Of a stretch of 64,000 nucleotides of DNA, positions 33,491 through 46,165 are shown in pieces. Every line of letters begins with the position of its first letter. Position 1 is the first letter of the stretch. Source of the DNA: Paramecium sonneborni (Eukaryota > Ciliophora > Oligohymenophorea > Peniculida > Parameciidae). A program made the position numbers and the translations under genes. Under the pieces are notes generated by a model. That model was not told where the DNA came from and did not search any database. It saw nothing but the letters and a program-made list of their open reading frames with translations. Location of the stretch: assembly GCA_905182985.1 (NCBI GenBank), contig CAJJDN010000001.1, positions 117,486-181,485 of the forward strand. Reading direction: 5' to 3'.

Positions 33491-35306
33491 TCATTTTTTT
33501 GGTGTTTATGATATAGGTTCCTAAATTTCAGCGTAATTAACTGAATGAATCTCTTAGAATTTATAACAAGAATTAAAAATATCTTTTTGAAATAGATTCT
33601 TAGGTGTCTAATTATCTATTTAATCTAACACAAATTAACTTTTTTATTCTAAAGTAAAATTTTCTAATTAATTCTTTTGATTGAATTAATCTTAATTTCT
33701 AGAGCAAGAGATGATATTTTATTATATCTAATGTTGGTTTTAGGAATCTCCATTTTTGTCAATTTTTCTTCTATACTTTTTTAAGAAAATATATTAATCA
33801 TTTGTGAGCAATATTTTCTTTAAAATTTTAATTTCTTGTAACTTTCTCAAAATGTTGACAATTTCTAAATTTTTATTGACTTTGTTTTTGGCTATGATAA
33901 ATTATTTTTTTTTGGATTTATTGCATCCAAAAATTATTAACCAAGTTTAGATATTAGATGAATTTAATTTAGAATTTTATTGATTTTTACTGAGATTATT
34001 AAGATCATGGTTTTGGTGTTGGTTCTAAATCTGAGTTCTATTTAATTAAATTTAGATTTCTTTCTCTTTTTAGGTTACATTAGAATGCTATTAATTTTAT
34101 AACTAATCACAAAAATTGAAAAGAGAATTCACCATTTCTAATTTCATAAAATTTTCAACTATCGGCCTTAAAATTATTGCTATAATCATAATGAATATCT
34201 AAAAAATTCCTCCTATTTTTCCTATAATAGTTTACAGCTTAACATAGGTTCTAATGTTATTTGTTAGTTTGTAATCCAATCTAATAAAATGAGCAATTAA
34301 ATATTGATTATTATAAAATTCAGATATCTCTCTCCATTCACTTTATTAAATATTTGATTATTGTTAAATTTGTTCCCAAATTAATCCCTGATCTGTTGTT
34401 GTTTATTATATCCTATAAAGTTAAGATATTGTCTTAGAAGTGCTTAAAGAGAAACTTGTAAATTCATTTGTAATGATTTCTTGATAAGGTTAATCTGGAT
34501 GATCAAGAGTAGTTAGATAATCACTTTTATAAACATTGTAATGACCTGATTCTAAAGCAGTTTCAATTTCTTCTTTAGATGCACAATTTTTATATTAACT
34601 TGTATTTTAACAAACTGTAAATTAAATAAGTATGTATCTGAATTACCAAGATGTAACTTAACCTTGCAAAGTCTAATTTATTAATATTTTTATACTAAAG
34701 AATTATTATTTAAATATCTCCTGTTAATACATTAAATTCCCCCCATTCTAATAATAGAAAAATAATTCTTTTATAATTCAGTTGTGAAGTGAGACATATT
34801 GCATATTTCTATTGGAATTTGAGTACAACTAAGAGTATCACAAATATATAAAAATATATACTTTAATTTCACAGAAATTTTTTGAGAATTTTCATCCTTT
34901 ATCCTTTATCTCTAGCATTAACTGATATTGAGTTAAAAGTATCGATCAATTCCTATTATGGGTTCTGAAAATCGGTTTACAACAGATATTGCTAAAGTAA
35001 AGTTATCATTTTTAAGAAACAAAGGCTATTTAAATTGTTTTTATTTACTTCTGTTTCAGCTATAGATAATTCTGTTTAATAAACTGCTGGTTTTGATTTA
35101 GAAATCATAGAGACTACCTCTGTGATAAAAAAATAAAACCCAAAGGCTCCAATCATAATTGAGATGATAAATCCAATTGCTGAGGAATATTTGGAACGCT
35201 TGAGTATTGTAAAATTTGGCGATTAGCTGAATATATCAAAGTGATGAATCATTTCTTTTTTGAGCTTTTAAGCAAAATTTGAATAATTGCAAGATGATTT
35301 TTACAT
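33491..35306 (-). CDS. Ciliate two-TM-helix membrane protein, copy 2
   Basis: 578 residues; introns 35026-35048 (23 nt), 34829-34861 (33 nt) and 34673-34695 (23 nt) give exactly 579 codons. Same plan as the gene at 28735-30569: 'HFDIFSQSPNF' then TM1 (~45-70), a Cys-containing extracellular region with 'CTQIPIEIC' (copy 1: 'CAQLPIAPC'), 'SGHYNVYKSDYL' (copy 1: 'AGHYSVYASDYL'), TM2 after 'GKIGGIFQ', and a Gln/Asn-rich cytoplasmic tail. Two of the intron positions correspond between the copies. Function unknown. It converges with copy 1 across the gene-poor region. Confidence 0.83.
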
Positions 35307-35989
35307 ATATATTTATGAAAAATAAGAAAATCTTGTATAGTTTTGAATATTCGAAAAGTCACAAGTATTATTTAAGCATCCTTATGGGTTTAAGTAAAAA
35401 AATATTTTTTTATCGTATAAAAAAAGGCAATCAAAGTCGACACAATTAGAAATCCTTAAGAAAAAATTATTTAATTGTAATACCCAGCATACAAATATTA
35501 TATTAAAATGAAGGAAATTAATTGTCAAATATTAATGAAAAATAAAATTAGAATTCTTAAAAATCATGAATTATACTTAAATTTAAATAGCACAATCATA
35601 TATTAAACAACTTATCTTTTTTAAAACAACATAATTAATTTATATTCTCATAATTTATATTTCACATTCTTATCCTAGGATTATTTTTCTATTAATTACG
35701 ATTTTTAATTTAATACTTAAAAGATTTTCATTTTTTTCTAATAAATAGATTTTGTTTTTTTAATGACCTAAATGTCAAAATTGATTTAGTAGAAAAACTT
35801 AGAATTTCAAAAATAAATAATTGTAATTTAAGTACAACTTCAAATTAACACAGAATTAGGAAGTAAAATTAAGAAGTAATGTATAAATAAAAATTATTTA
35901 AAATAACCTAAATTTTGAAGATTGTTAATTTAATAGATTTATTTTGCATTTTCCCCAAAGTAAATACTTTAATTTTAAAATTTCAAAAA
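35307..35989. other. Intergenic, nothing identified
   Basis: Very AT-rich DNA upstream of the minus-strand two-TM gene. No gene, repeat or structured RNA was seen. Confidence 0.4.
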
Positions 35990-36640
35990 AAATTTTAATT
36001 AGTTTTTCTTCAATCTCCTATTTAGGGAGCTTTTAATAATCTATTTCAGAGAATTTTAGTTTAGTCAATCTTTCTTCTTCAAGAAATGTCATATTGATCT
36101 TCTTTTTTTATTTCTTAACTTTATATTCAATGATTAATTATTTGGGCTTCATAAGTTTGTTTTGAATAGATTTTTTCAGTTTATCTCAAAAAGGCATTTA
36201 TTTAAGAAGGTATTTACTTGTGTAGTGCCTCTTCTTTGGCCCAAAGATATTTTTTTGGCTTCTAACTCTAAGAAATCTTAAATAAATGTTTAATTTATTA
36301 CAATATAGGAGATATTTAATTCTTGCTTATTCTGTTAAAAATAGTTAATCTATATCTAAACTAATATTCTGATGGATATTTGCACATTGTGATATTTCTT
36401 ATTGAACATTTAATTTATGAATAAGTTATTTGTTTCTTTATTCTTCTCTCCTCGACATTCAATTTTCAATAAACTCCTCAATAAATATCTGAAATGAGTT
36501 TTATTAACCTTCTTTATTGAAAGATTGCAAATAATCAATAGTTCTTACACCTTCTTCAGAATCAAATCACTATCCATAAAGCTGTTTAACAATAGTTTTT
36601 CAACATTAATGATTGAATTATGTAGGCTTTAAAATCTAAA
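35990..36640 (-). pseudogene. Multiply frameshifted coiled-coil pseudogene
   Basis: Convincing coding segments succeed each other in different frames: 'SEEGVRTIDYLQSFNKEG' near 36540, 'NKQLIHKLNVQQEISQ' near 36420, 'WAKEEALHKQIPSQI' near 36225, 'TYEAQIIN' near 36150, and 'EEERLTKLKFSEIDYQ' near 36060. Between them are in-frame TGAs and shifts; one 25-nt intron repairs one junction but not the others. Composition (Glu, Lys, Gln, Leu) suggests a coiled-coil protein. Parent family not recognised. Boundaries are approximate. Confidence 0.5.
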
Positions 36641-36800
36641 GTTTTTAAATGATTTACCCTAAAATTAAGAATTAAAAACAAGTATGGTAGGGTTTAAATA
36701 TGAACAGTATAAATACATTTGCTTAGTTTCTTATTTATTAGAAAGAGGTTTTTAGTTTAAATTATTTTATGAATCAATTATTTATATTGTTGAATAATAA

Positions 36801-37857
36801 TCATAACAATTTGAATATGAAATAATTAATAAAAATATAAAGGATAAAGAAGGAGAAAAAGTAGACAAACTACTCTTCACATGCTACTCCTCCTTTTTTA
36901 ATGATTCTATCGTTTGTTAACTGAATTGCTCTATTATTACCCTTTCCAGTTGCAAAAGTTGAATTGCTTAAGAAATAAGTATTAAAAGCATCTAGTTGAG
37001 TTTAATTGATTGGCAATACGGAATCCAAAATATACCAATTAACATTGTCATCACAATCTAATAATATATTAGATGAGACTCAAACCTGGAATAGTTAAGG
37101 ATCCAATATAAGTGTAATAAGCTGGGTTAGCATCTAATTATGATCCTAGGAGATCATTAAAATTGATTGAAGCTATAGTAGAAGTCACAGATGCAGCAGT
37201 TGTTGTGTTAGTTTAATTCGTTTAATTTGTTGTTGAATTAGATGTGGTTGGAGCAGCCACTAAAGAAAAGTCATATGCGGTAAAGAATGGCTAATCTGTG
37301 CTTGAAACCTCAAATAATATTGAAACTATAGCTTTAGTTATGGTGGCACTAAACTCAGACTAAAAATTAAAATATATAAATATAAAGTATTACTTTTAAT
37401 TCATGAACAATTTGCATTTCTAAATCATATCGAGTGCCTTCAATAGTATGTTCAGAAGGTCCATGAAACATGAATTATGTAGCAGTGTATCCTTATTTAT
37501 TTCACCAATTTACCATAAAGATTTCCATTAATGTCTGTGGCATATAAATTTGAAATCGACGCATTAGATTGTATTGTATGTTGCACTCTTTCCATAACTA
37601 TTTGCATTGCCTCCTTCTTGAATTAAATATCAAGAACCATGGAATTATCACATGTTCCTGATGATACTTCTAAATTAATTGGACTTTGAGAAGTACTGCC
37701 TAAAAATATAATTTATAGAATTACTTTAACAAACTCCTGAACTCCAATCAGATCCTTAATTTGCATAGCTTATTGTTGTCGTTGATGTTGTAGTTGTTGT
37801 TGTATTTGTTGTTTAACTTTATACAATAAATAACAGTGGGATTATGAAAACAATCAT
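36801..37857 (-). CDS. Alpha-carbonic-anhydrase-related membrane protein
   Basis: 315 residues; introns 37700-37724, 37492-37513, 37360-37393 and 37058-37085 (25, 22, 34, 28 nt) give exactly 316 codons. Signal peptide, then 'SQSPINLE', 'ATQFMFHGPSEHTIEG', 'DLEMQIVH', 'YIGSLTIPDC...VNWYIL' in alpha-CA order, and a C-terminal hydrophobic anchor. Active alpha-CAs bind zinc through QFHFH (two His) and EMH. Here the motifs read QFMFH and EMQIVH, so two of three zinc ligands (His94 and His119 equivalents) are Met and Gln. CO2 hydration is therefore unlikely; it may be a CA-related binding protein at the cell surface. The 22-nt intron next to the first site ends in AAG. Confidence 0.87.
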
Positions 37858-37889
37858 TCTTATTAAATAATTTAATTAATTATAAACTT

Positions 37890-38867
37890 TCACTTTTGTT
37901 TTTTCTTTTTAATTTCATCTTCATCTAATCTCTAACTATCCAATATTCTTTAATTCGAATTTTCAATCAAATTAATTAATTTTGTTAGTTGAAAATCAAC
38001 TTTTGCATTTTTAAACAATTGTTATTTAAAACTATTAAATTCCAACACTCCTCCATTCAAATACAAAGCTTAAACTTTAAAATATACTAATACAAGAAAA
38101 CATTTCCACTGTAAATGGTAAAATAGGATGTAAACATGCTTTATTTTTTTCATTACTAAATTTCATCAAACACTCAAAAACAGCTGCTGGATTAGGTAAA
38201 TATAAATATTCATCATTGCTTGGATAGTATTTCTTTAAAATTGGTAATATACTATCAATAATTCCATTACTATTCAATTTTTAACTCAGCTCTTATAGGA
38301 GATTTTCAAATAATAATTCAAAAAGCAGGGCTTTACAAAATTGTAACAAAGTGAAAGTTTTCTTGAAAAGTATATCCTTATTTTTCTTTAATTATTACTT
38401 CATCGAGATTTGCATACAACAGCAGTGAATTAACTACTATTTCTCTTGGAAAATCTGAGCATAGTAATTTGGTTAATTAGTAATAATCAAATCCTGATTT
38501 ATCTTCAAAACTTTCAAAAATCTAGGTTTTCTTCAATTTGACAACATACTTTATTAAAATTTATCACAAAGACTATACGATTCATTTTTGAATTACAAAT
38601 TTATTGGTAAGGTCTTAGCAATACTGTTTCACCTTTAAAGTAACATTAAACACTGATATTATTTAATATTTATACAATTCTTAAAATGCAGTTTAAGGTT
38701 AGATGTTTGCCTTCCTTACAAAAAATTTTGTACATTCTGTTACCATATTTTATAATTCTTGCTTTTCTATTTATTGATATTACCATACCACAATATTAAT
38801 TAAAGTCGATCTCAATATTGCTTGATTTATTGAGAAAATAACTTACAGAGCCAAAAGTAAAAGCCAT
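37890..38867 (-). CDS. Unrecognised helical protein
   Basis: About 288 residues beginning 'MAFTFGSVSYFL' and ending 'DEDEIKKKKQK' at TGA 37892-37890. Introns of 22 nt (near 38770), 22 nt (near 38390) and 19 nt (near 38090) restore a single frame. A further segment of 48 nt (near 38580-38627) containing two TGAs must also be removed to make 289 codons; it has GTA...AAG ends but is long for this genome. The product is an all-helical, Leu-rich protein that could form HEAT/ARM-like repeats; no family is assigned. It ends 32 bp before the CA-related gene starts, same strand. Confidence 0.6.
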
Positions 38868-39204
38868 TTTAAATGTAAATAATTTGTATAATAATTATAT
38901 ACGATAATTCAATAATAAAATTAGTCTGTTTAATTTCTTTGAATAATATATTGAATATTGATTTGATTGTAGTTTTTTTTTATTCCATATTCCTGCATAA
39001 CTTTTTATACTATAATTATTTTCTTAAGATATTTATCCAAGCCTTAGAAAGATCTTTCTTTAATCCTGCCAAGCTATGCTTTTGCATTTTTAATTGCCTA
39101 AACTCGAATTTGTTAAAGTGGGCAATTTTTAAGTAATTTTTAGTGAAAAGAAATCTCAAACTTTTAATTAACTTCCACATTCTGATTGTAAGTTTTTTTT
39201 GCAA
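38812..39204 (-). CDS. Uncertain small basic ORF
   Basis: 130 codons from an ATG at 39204 to TGA 38814-38812. The first ~70 residues are Lys/Leu/Phe-rich and basic, as in small organellar proteins; the remainder runs into the 5' end of the next gene and looks noncoding. It may be a chance frame. Confidence 0.22.
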
Positions 39205-39239
39205 AACTAAACAATGTTTATATATTTTTTCATACTATT

Positions 39240-39660
39240 TTTAATCTATCTTACATGTTCTTTTACATCAATAAACTTATAAAGTGTAATAATTTCTAAA
39301 CCTAGTTTTGTTTTAATACATGTTGATTTCTTAAAGATTACTTACAATATGTTCCATTCAATAAATTAAAACCAGAAGCGGAATAATTAAAATTTCATGA
39401 ATAATCCTCATCTAAACTAACCTCTTGAATATTATCTTAACCCAATTAATCACTGCTTCCTCCCTTAACTGATTTTCTTACGTTTAAATTCCATCAAGGA
39501 CTGAGGTTATATGCTTTCTTTTTGGTTATTTTACTACTCTTGGAATGTCTATTTCTTCATTATATAATTTTTAAGCTGTCAAACCGTGAAAATTGGAAAA
39601 TTCAAGCATTAAATAACCATAAGAATTGTTTTTAAGTTATTCACTCATTTTAAAAAATAA
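39240..39660 (-). pseudogene. Relic of a small gene, frame broken
   Basis: An ATG near 39649 starts a sensible frame ('MSEQLKNNSYGYLMLEF'). After about 30 codons the convincing coding continues one frame away ('SKSSKITKKKAYNLSP', then TGA, then 'WNLNVRKSVKGGSSDQLG', later another TGA). I find no intron that joins these pieces. Probably a decayed gene next to the EF-hand gene; family unknown. Confidence 0.4.
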
Positions 39661-39671
39661 AAATATATTAT

Positions 39672-41415
39672 TCATTATTTAATCAGTGATTTTCCTAGTA
39701 AAGGTTGAATCTCTACTTTTTGATGATTCTAATTTAGAATTATATAATTAATATTACTTTCATTCCATAATTAGTTCCAACTCTTAATTATGGGGCAGTT
39801 GATAATTAGCTTCTCAGTTAATTTGGTTTAGCTGTTTGTGGAGCGCTAAATTAAAATTTCTCATGATTTTGAATGTTCATAAATCTTACTTAGGATCTGG
39901 ATTTTTGGCTGATAGCAGTTTTTGTAAACTAATGTAATTAGTTGTAAAATTTACATCACTTTGAGTTTTAAATAAGGATTTAAAAGTATTGGAATTAAAG
40001 GAAGTTTGTTACGTCCTTTAAAATTTTCTTAATTCTTGTAAAACTAATATTGGTAAATGATCTCCAGGTAATATTGGATTTGTTATTGTTTTTGATTTTT
40101 CTTCAAGAATAGGTAATTGAGGTTCTTAAACTGAAGATCCATTGAATTTAAAATAAGGTTCAGATTAACTATATGACATTTAATGTGCTGCCAATGCATT
40201 TTTAAAGTCTTCTTCAAAATTTCTGATTTTCAAAGTAAGTGGTGGTTTACTTTTTGTGCTTTACTATAAAAATAATAAGAAATATTTACAATTTATAATT
40301 CATCTACATTAATATTATATTAGGTTTTAGCTAAATGTATATATTTAGATACGTCTTGCTTTAATTTAATAATAGAATTATTAGTTTTTTCTTTTAATTT
40401 AAATAAACTTTAAGTTTCAGGTACTTAATGTGATCTTACAATAGCATCGATTTCTCTTAATTTTTTTGGAACTTTCAATTATTGTTCTCTTTAGATGATA
40501 TTTGGTTATTTTTAGGATTTAGGACTTTTAGAAGCACTCTGAGAATTATAAACTCCCGTTAAATGATATAATTTACATGAGTTTTTGTATAAGTTAAATC
40601 TTTATTCATTTCTCTTAATAAATTCTTACTCTTAATCTAAATTTTAACTTTCTCCAACTTCTTCATGAATGATATCAACTTCTGGAGTAGATTAATTTCT
40701 TTTTTAAACACTGATGGTGGAATTTAGATTAATGATTTCCATATATTTTTTGAACTTTTCTAATTGAGAAATGGAATTATCCTAAAATAAAAAGATTATA
40801 TATACATCAATGGCTTTTCTTAATTCATCACGGCTTGCCAAATAACTTAAATAAGAGATCATATTATTAAAAGTGAAGGGCATGTATTTTCCTGCTGGTG
40901 AAGAACTGTCTAATTTTTATTCCTTTTCCATACTCTCCCTAAGTTCTTTCATAATTTCATAGAAGACTAAAAATATTGTTAATTATGCATACCTTGCGCT
41001 GCCTGTTCGTTGAATGCTGAATTTTTGAATTCACTCCAATTTAAAGCATCTTTGATTACATTTATCAATTACTATCTCTATCTTTATCAACAATTTTGAA
41101 AAACTTTTGCAATTGTTCTTCAGTAATTTTGAAGCCATTTTTTTAAAACATCTCGTATAATTCACTCATGTCCAAATTGTCTAAATTAAATTTAACTTCC
41201 ATACTTGATTTATTTTAGTCAAAATTTTAGAAGATTTTTTTAACTTCTAATTATTGTTTGATTTCTTCTGGGAAATATAAATATTTTTTTTTGACTTTAT
41301 CATTATATCTACCATTACAATTAATAAAATAACCTTTTCTTAAACCAATCATGAACATCTCTAGATTATAAAATGGATCTCTTAATTCCTGATAATTTCT
41401 CTATGGTAAGTCCAT
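39672..41415 (-). CDS. EF-hand calcium-binding protein with long disordered tail
   Basis: 523 residues; six introns (23, 26, 24, 26, 44 and 29 nt) bring the frame to exactly 524 codons. The N-terminal ~140 residues contain an EF-hand pair: one loop is degenerate ('FQNFDQNKSS...'), the other is canonical, 'DKDRDNALNWSEF' (D-x-D-x-D-N-x-x-x-x-x-E), completed only by splicing the 23-nt intron. The rest is Ser/Gln/Lys-rich and largely disordered with short conserved-looking helices. A calcium-dependent regulatory or cytoskeletal role is plausible. I chose ATG 41415 because the upstream ATG is in another frame. Confidence 0.78.
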
Positions 41416-41666
41416 CGAATTCATCTTCTAAGTTATCATTGGCATTAATCATATTAGATAAAAATAATTATTTATTTTTGTATATTATAATAACTTATTT
41501 CTTAATTTATAGAACACTTAATGTCAATTTATCATAAAAACCCATTATATGTTTTTGAATAATGGGAGAGATGGTAAATAAATTTAATATATATAATAAA
41601 TTTGAGATGATATAAGAATAAAAATTAAGTAAATGTTGAGATTAGTATTATTTACAATTTAAATTT

Positions 41667-44576
41667 ATGAATTTCAATACTCTTTTATTGGAAAAAGATA
41701 ATGATCTTCGTATTTTGGCATTGAAAGAAATGTTAAACTAAGTTGATCAACAATGGTCAGAAATATCTGAATTACTTAGTTAGATGTAAATGATTATTTG
41801 ATATATCTTATAGTGAAACCTTGAGTGAAGATCAAAAATTCCCAGAAAGACAATTAGCTGCATATTTATGTGCAAAGATTCAATACCATCTTGATAACTT
41901 TGATGAATCTCTTAATTATGCTTTATAGAGTGGAAATTATTGGTAATCAGATTTGAATGATAAATTTAATCAATGTCTAATAAAACATTGTGTTGAGTAA
42001 TATCGTTAATCAGGAAAGGCATCTGAGGAAAGAATAAGATTAATTAAAAGCATTTTGGAATTATCATGTTAATAAAACAATCATATATCAGCCATAGGAG
42101 TGGCAGTAGAATGCAAAAGGATTGATTGGGTAATTGATATTTTAAATAAATGGAATTATCCAGGTAAAATGATGTCAGTTTTACATCTATTCAATACCTA
42201 AAGAGGAGAATTTAAGGAATAATTATTAAGATTATCAGTAGATTTAATTTATGAAGAGGCAAAACATGGTCAAATTCCAAATGAAGAATGGGGATAATTT
42301 GTAACAGTTTTAATTCAATTGGGAGAGGCAATAAAAGTAGCTGAAATACTATGGACTTTAGTAACAAATGAAAATCATTATAAATTACAATCTGGTACTC
42401 CATTATTATTAGCTGAATAATTATGTATAGATTTAGCATAAAATTAAAAACCTTAATTTATACAAAAGATTATTGCTGCATTACCAATCGATCAATAATT
42501 CTAAGAAGTTAGAGATAAATTAATAAAATTGTTATCAGGAGAATAATAAAGAAAAGCATATTTGTATTTTTTAAAGAACCACAGATAAGTTGATATTGAA
42601 GTATTAAATAAAATAAAAGGTGCAAATGATCCAAAATAATCAAGTGTTTTACATGGTGCATGTATGTTTGGTCATGGATTAGCAACAGCAGGAACATAAG
42701 ATACTTAGTTTTTGTAAGCAAATTAATAATGGGCAACTAAATGTAATTATTGGTAAAGATTTACTGCTACATCTACATTGGGAATGATTCATAAATATAA
42801 TATAGAAGAATCTTAATAAATAATGGCAACTCATTTAGCATAAACAAATCCATTTGAAATAGGAGGAGCACTCTATGGATTAGGACTTATTCATTTTGGA
42901 ACTTAAGATCAATAACTTTTACTTAAATTTTAAGATCAAATGAAATCTTAAAAAGAATAGATTATTCATGGAGCTTGTTTAGGTTCAGGATTAGTAGCAT
43001 TTGCTTCTGAGGATGAAAAACTAAATCAAGATTATCATAATTTAATTTCTAAAAATGAATCAATTTATGGTGAAGGTGCAAGTATTGGCTATGGTTTATT
43101 AAATGCTGGTTCTGGATCTATTGAATAATGTAAACATCTATTATTATTGGCTAATTAATCAGACAAAGACAAGATTGTAAGAACCTTATCTTTATCAATT
43201 GCTTGTATTCTTTTCCATTAAGAAGATAAGGCTGATATTATTATTGATCAAATGTTACAATCTAATGATCCATTAATTAGATATGGTGGTTGTTTCACCT
43301 TAGCATTTGCTTATGTAGGAACAGGAAGCAATAAGATTATTTAAAAATTATTATCAATATCAGTAAATGATGTTTCTGAAGATGTCAGAAGAGCAGCAGT
43401 TATTTCATTTGGTTTTCTAATGTTTAAGAATTATGAAGCATTACCTAAAATTATGAGATTATTGACTTTATCTTATAATCCACACATCAGATATGGTACT
43501 GCTATTGCATTGGGTATAGCTTGTGCTGGTACTCTTTATCCAGATGCTATATCAGCTATAGAACCTATGTTAACAGATACTGTTGATTTTGTTAGACAAG
43601 GTGCTTTAATAGCTCTAGGAATGATACTCTCTTAAGGAAATAAAGATTAGGAATCTAAGTTTGAAACTATCATGAAATCAATCAATGAAATTGCAGCTAA
43701 AAAGCATGAAACTGTTCTAACAAAATTAGGTTTAGCAATCTTTTAAGGATTACTTGATTGTGGAGGTAGAAATTTGACTGTTTCTTTATTAAGCAGATAG
43801 GGAGTTCCAAAATTAAATGCTTGTGTTGGTATGTTATGGTTCTTAAACTATTGGTATTGGTATCCTTGTTTAACAATGATATCTATTGCTTTATAACCAG
43901 CAGCTTTTATTGGTTTAAATGAAAAGTATTCAATTATTAAAAATATTTTAGTTTGGATATTCCTAAAGACTTTCAATTATAATGTAATACTAAACAATCA
44001 GTCTTTGATTATCCTCCTCCTTAGAAAAAATCAGAAAAACCCATTGCTGAAAAAAAGACTGTATAATTAAGTACAACTCAAAAAGTGAGAGCAAGAACAA
44101 ATAAAAAGGATTTAGAGAAAAAATAACTTGATTCTGCTTCTTAAGGTGTAATTTCTAGAGAATAATCAAAAATGAGTTTAGAACAATAACCAAGTGAAAT
44201 TGTTAAATAGCCAAGTATGATTGAAGAATAAGAGAAGAAATAGGCAGCTCCAAAAGATGAACCAAATTAATATATTTTAACAAACCCATGCAGAATTCTA
44301 GATAAATAAAAGAAAAATATTTAATTGTTAGAAGGGAGTAGATATTAACCACTTCTAAAAGTATTATTTTAATATTAAAAATAGGATCGTAAATAAGGTT
44401 TAGTTATGTTAATTGATAGTGAACCTTCATAACCTGCTGATGTCATTTCTCTTACTGTTAAACCAAAATAACCAATTATAGAATAAGTAATAAATTAATA
44501 ACCTGCTCCACCTAATTAAGTACCAGAAGAATTTGTATTTGATGAAGCTCTTTAGAATGAAGAACAAAAGCCATGA
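41667..44576 (+). CDS. RPN2: 26S proteasome regulatory particle base subunit RPN2 (PSMD1)
   Basis: 951 residues; introns 41786-41813 (28 nt) and 43926-43951 (26 nt) give exactly 952 codons. The N-terminal helical rod includes 'QLAAYLCAKIQYHL' and 'DESLNYAL', matching PSMD1 'QFAALVASKVFYHLG' and 'EESLNYAL'. The central PC-repeat toroid is very well conserved: 'FTATSTLGMIHK', 'EDVRRAAVISFGF', 'SYNPHIRYGTAIALGIACAGT', 'VDFVRQGALIALGMI'. The C-terminal 'RTNKKDLEKK' region and a Gln/Glu-rich tail follow. RPN2 scaffolds the regulatory particle and links ubiquitin receptors to the ATPase ring. Essential housekeeping gene. Confidence 0.95.
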
Positions 44577-44610
44577 GAAGAAATAAAATATATTATAAAT
44601 ATAAATAATA

Positions 44611-45813
44611 ATGAAACACATTGATTAACTTAAAGAATATTATGACCAATAATAACTAATATTTGAAAAAGATCTTGATTAAATGAGAAATAATCTTACT
44701 AAAGTTGACAATGTTAGATTGAAAGCTGAAAAAGAACTATTATATTTACAATCTAAAGCAAAAGAACAAAAAGTTTGGGACATTGTTGATCAAACTCCCT
44801 TTTTACCTGTTATAGAAGGAGATAGAATATTTAAAACTATCAAATTTGTTAACTCGAATTTAACTGAAGCTGAAAAAAGATAATTACTGTTACAGGAATA
44901 TTATCGAAATGACAAAGCTAGAAATGCTATTAAATAACTTTATTAGAATTAAAATCAATATAATGATGATTAACCAGTGCCTGAATTATATACAGAAACA
45001 TAGTTAATTTTACCTAAAATACATGCTCAAACAACTTAAGTTTTTGATGAATCTTTACTTAGAGATTTATAATCTATGAAAAATAGAGAAGATGAAATTA
45101 CTAAAAGATTATAAGCTAATGAGATTTCACAAATTAAAAACTCTTCAGATTATTAAAGAATGCTAGAAAATTAAACTATATTACCTATTTTATAAAATAT
45201 GAAGCATGAAGGTCAGCGATATATTGTTACTCCTCTAGAAAATCATGAATAACCAGAATCAGCCTAAAAAAAATTGAGATCAGAAGGAGATTCTGCTCAA
45301 GTTACATTTGTTAATCAATTTGAATAATAAAATTAGAATATGTAAAATACGTAATAATAATTCGATCTTGATTTCACAGGAGAACATTAAAGAACTGAAG
45401 AGCTATTATTAAATGAGTCAGAAATACCTAAAGTATAAGATCAAATGTTTGAATATGAAGAATAATAATAATCATTCTAAGAACCTTAAGATCCAATTGA
45501 TGAAAAAATTGATGAATTATTAACAAACATACATTAGATTGTTAACTAATAATATCAACCTCATCAATCATTATAAAAAACTAACAATGCACTTCAAAAT
45601 ACATTGAAATTAGCAATCTAAAAAGATTAAATAACCACTAAATAACAACCTAAAGATTTTAAGCCAGTCAATTTTCTTAAAAAACCACTTGTCCAATAAG
45701 AGCCAATACTTTATAAGCTTTTAGTATAACCCAAGAAGCAAATGGTTCAAGAGCCTTTACCTGATGATAATTTTGAGAGATTGGATCAATTTATTTAACA
45801 TTTAGAAATATGA
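44611..45813 (+). CDS. Coiled-coil protein, unrecognised
   Basis: 400 residues, no intron, starting 34 bp after the RPN2 stop. N-terminal ~85 residues are helical (Gln/Glu/Lys with a conserved-looking 'VWDIVDQTPFLPVIEGDR' segment). The middle is a mix of helix and Gln/Asn-rich linker; the C-terminus has 'LPDDNFERLDQFI'. No TM helix or signal peptide. No family assigned. Position close behind RPN2 does not imply shared function in this genome. Confidence 0.8.
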
Positions 45814-46165
45814 ACTGAATTTTTAACTTCCTTCTTATTAATTATGGTATTAATGTATATTAAATAATACTTCCAATTTAACAGAAAATTAAATAATATT
45901 AAAATTATTTATTTATTTTTAGCTTATTAATTACTTTATATTTGGTGTTAAATTTTAAGACCTAGATTTTTTTAATGAATTAAACATAAGATTATACAGA
46001 AATTCCTCTATTTATTAGCCTTATATTTTTCTTTAATTATTTCATTCAGTTTATACTTTCATTATAATAAATGATTAGTTTATTAATTAATAATTTCAAG
46101 AAAAAGTATAATAATTTTTAAATAAATTGTATTACTTATTAACAACAATTACATTAATTAATAAA
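45814..46165. other. Convergent intergenic region
   Basis: AT-rich 3' flank shared by the plus-strand coiled-coil gene and the minus-strand HSP110 gene. Nothing else is visible. Confidence 0.5.

Noticed and set aside
38939..39136. Plus-strand small hydrophobic ORF
   Set aside because: Low-complexity Phe/Leu/Ile frame antisense to a slightly better minus-strand frame; no start context or domain, so probably chance.
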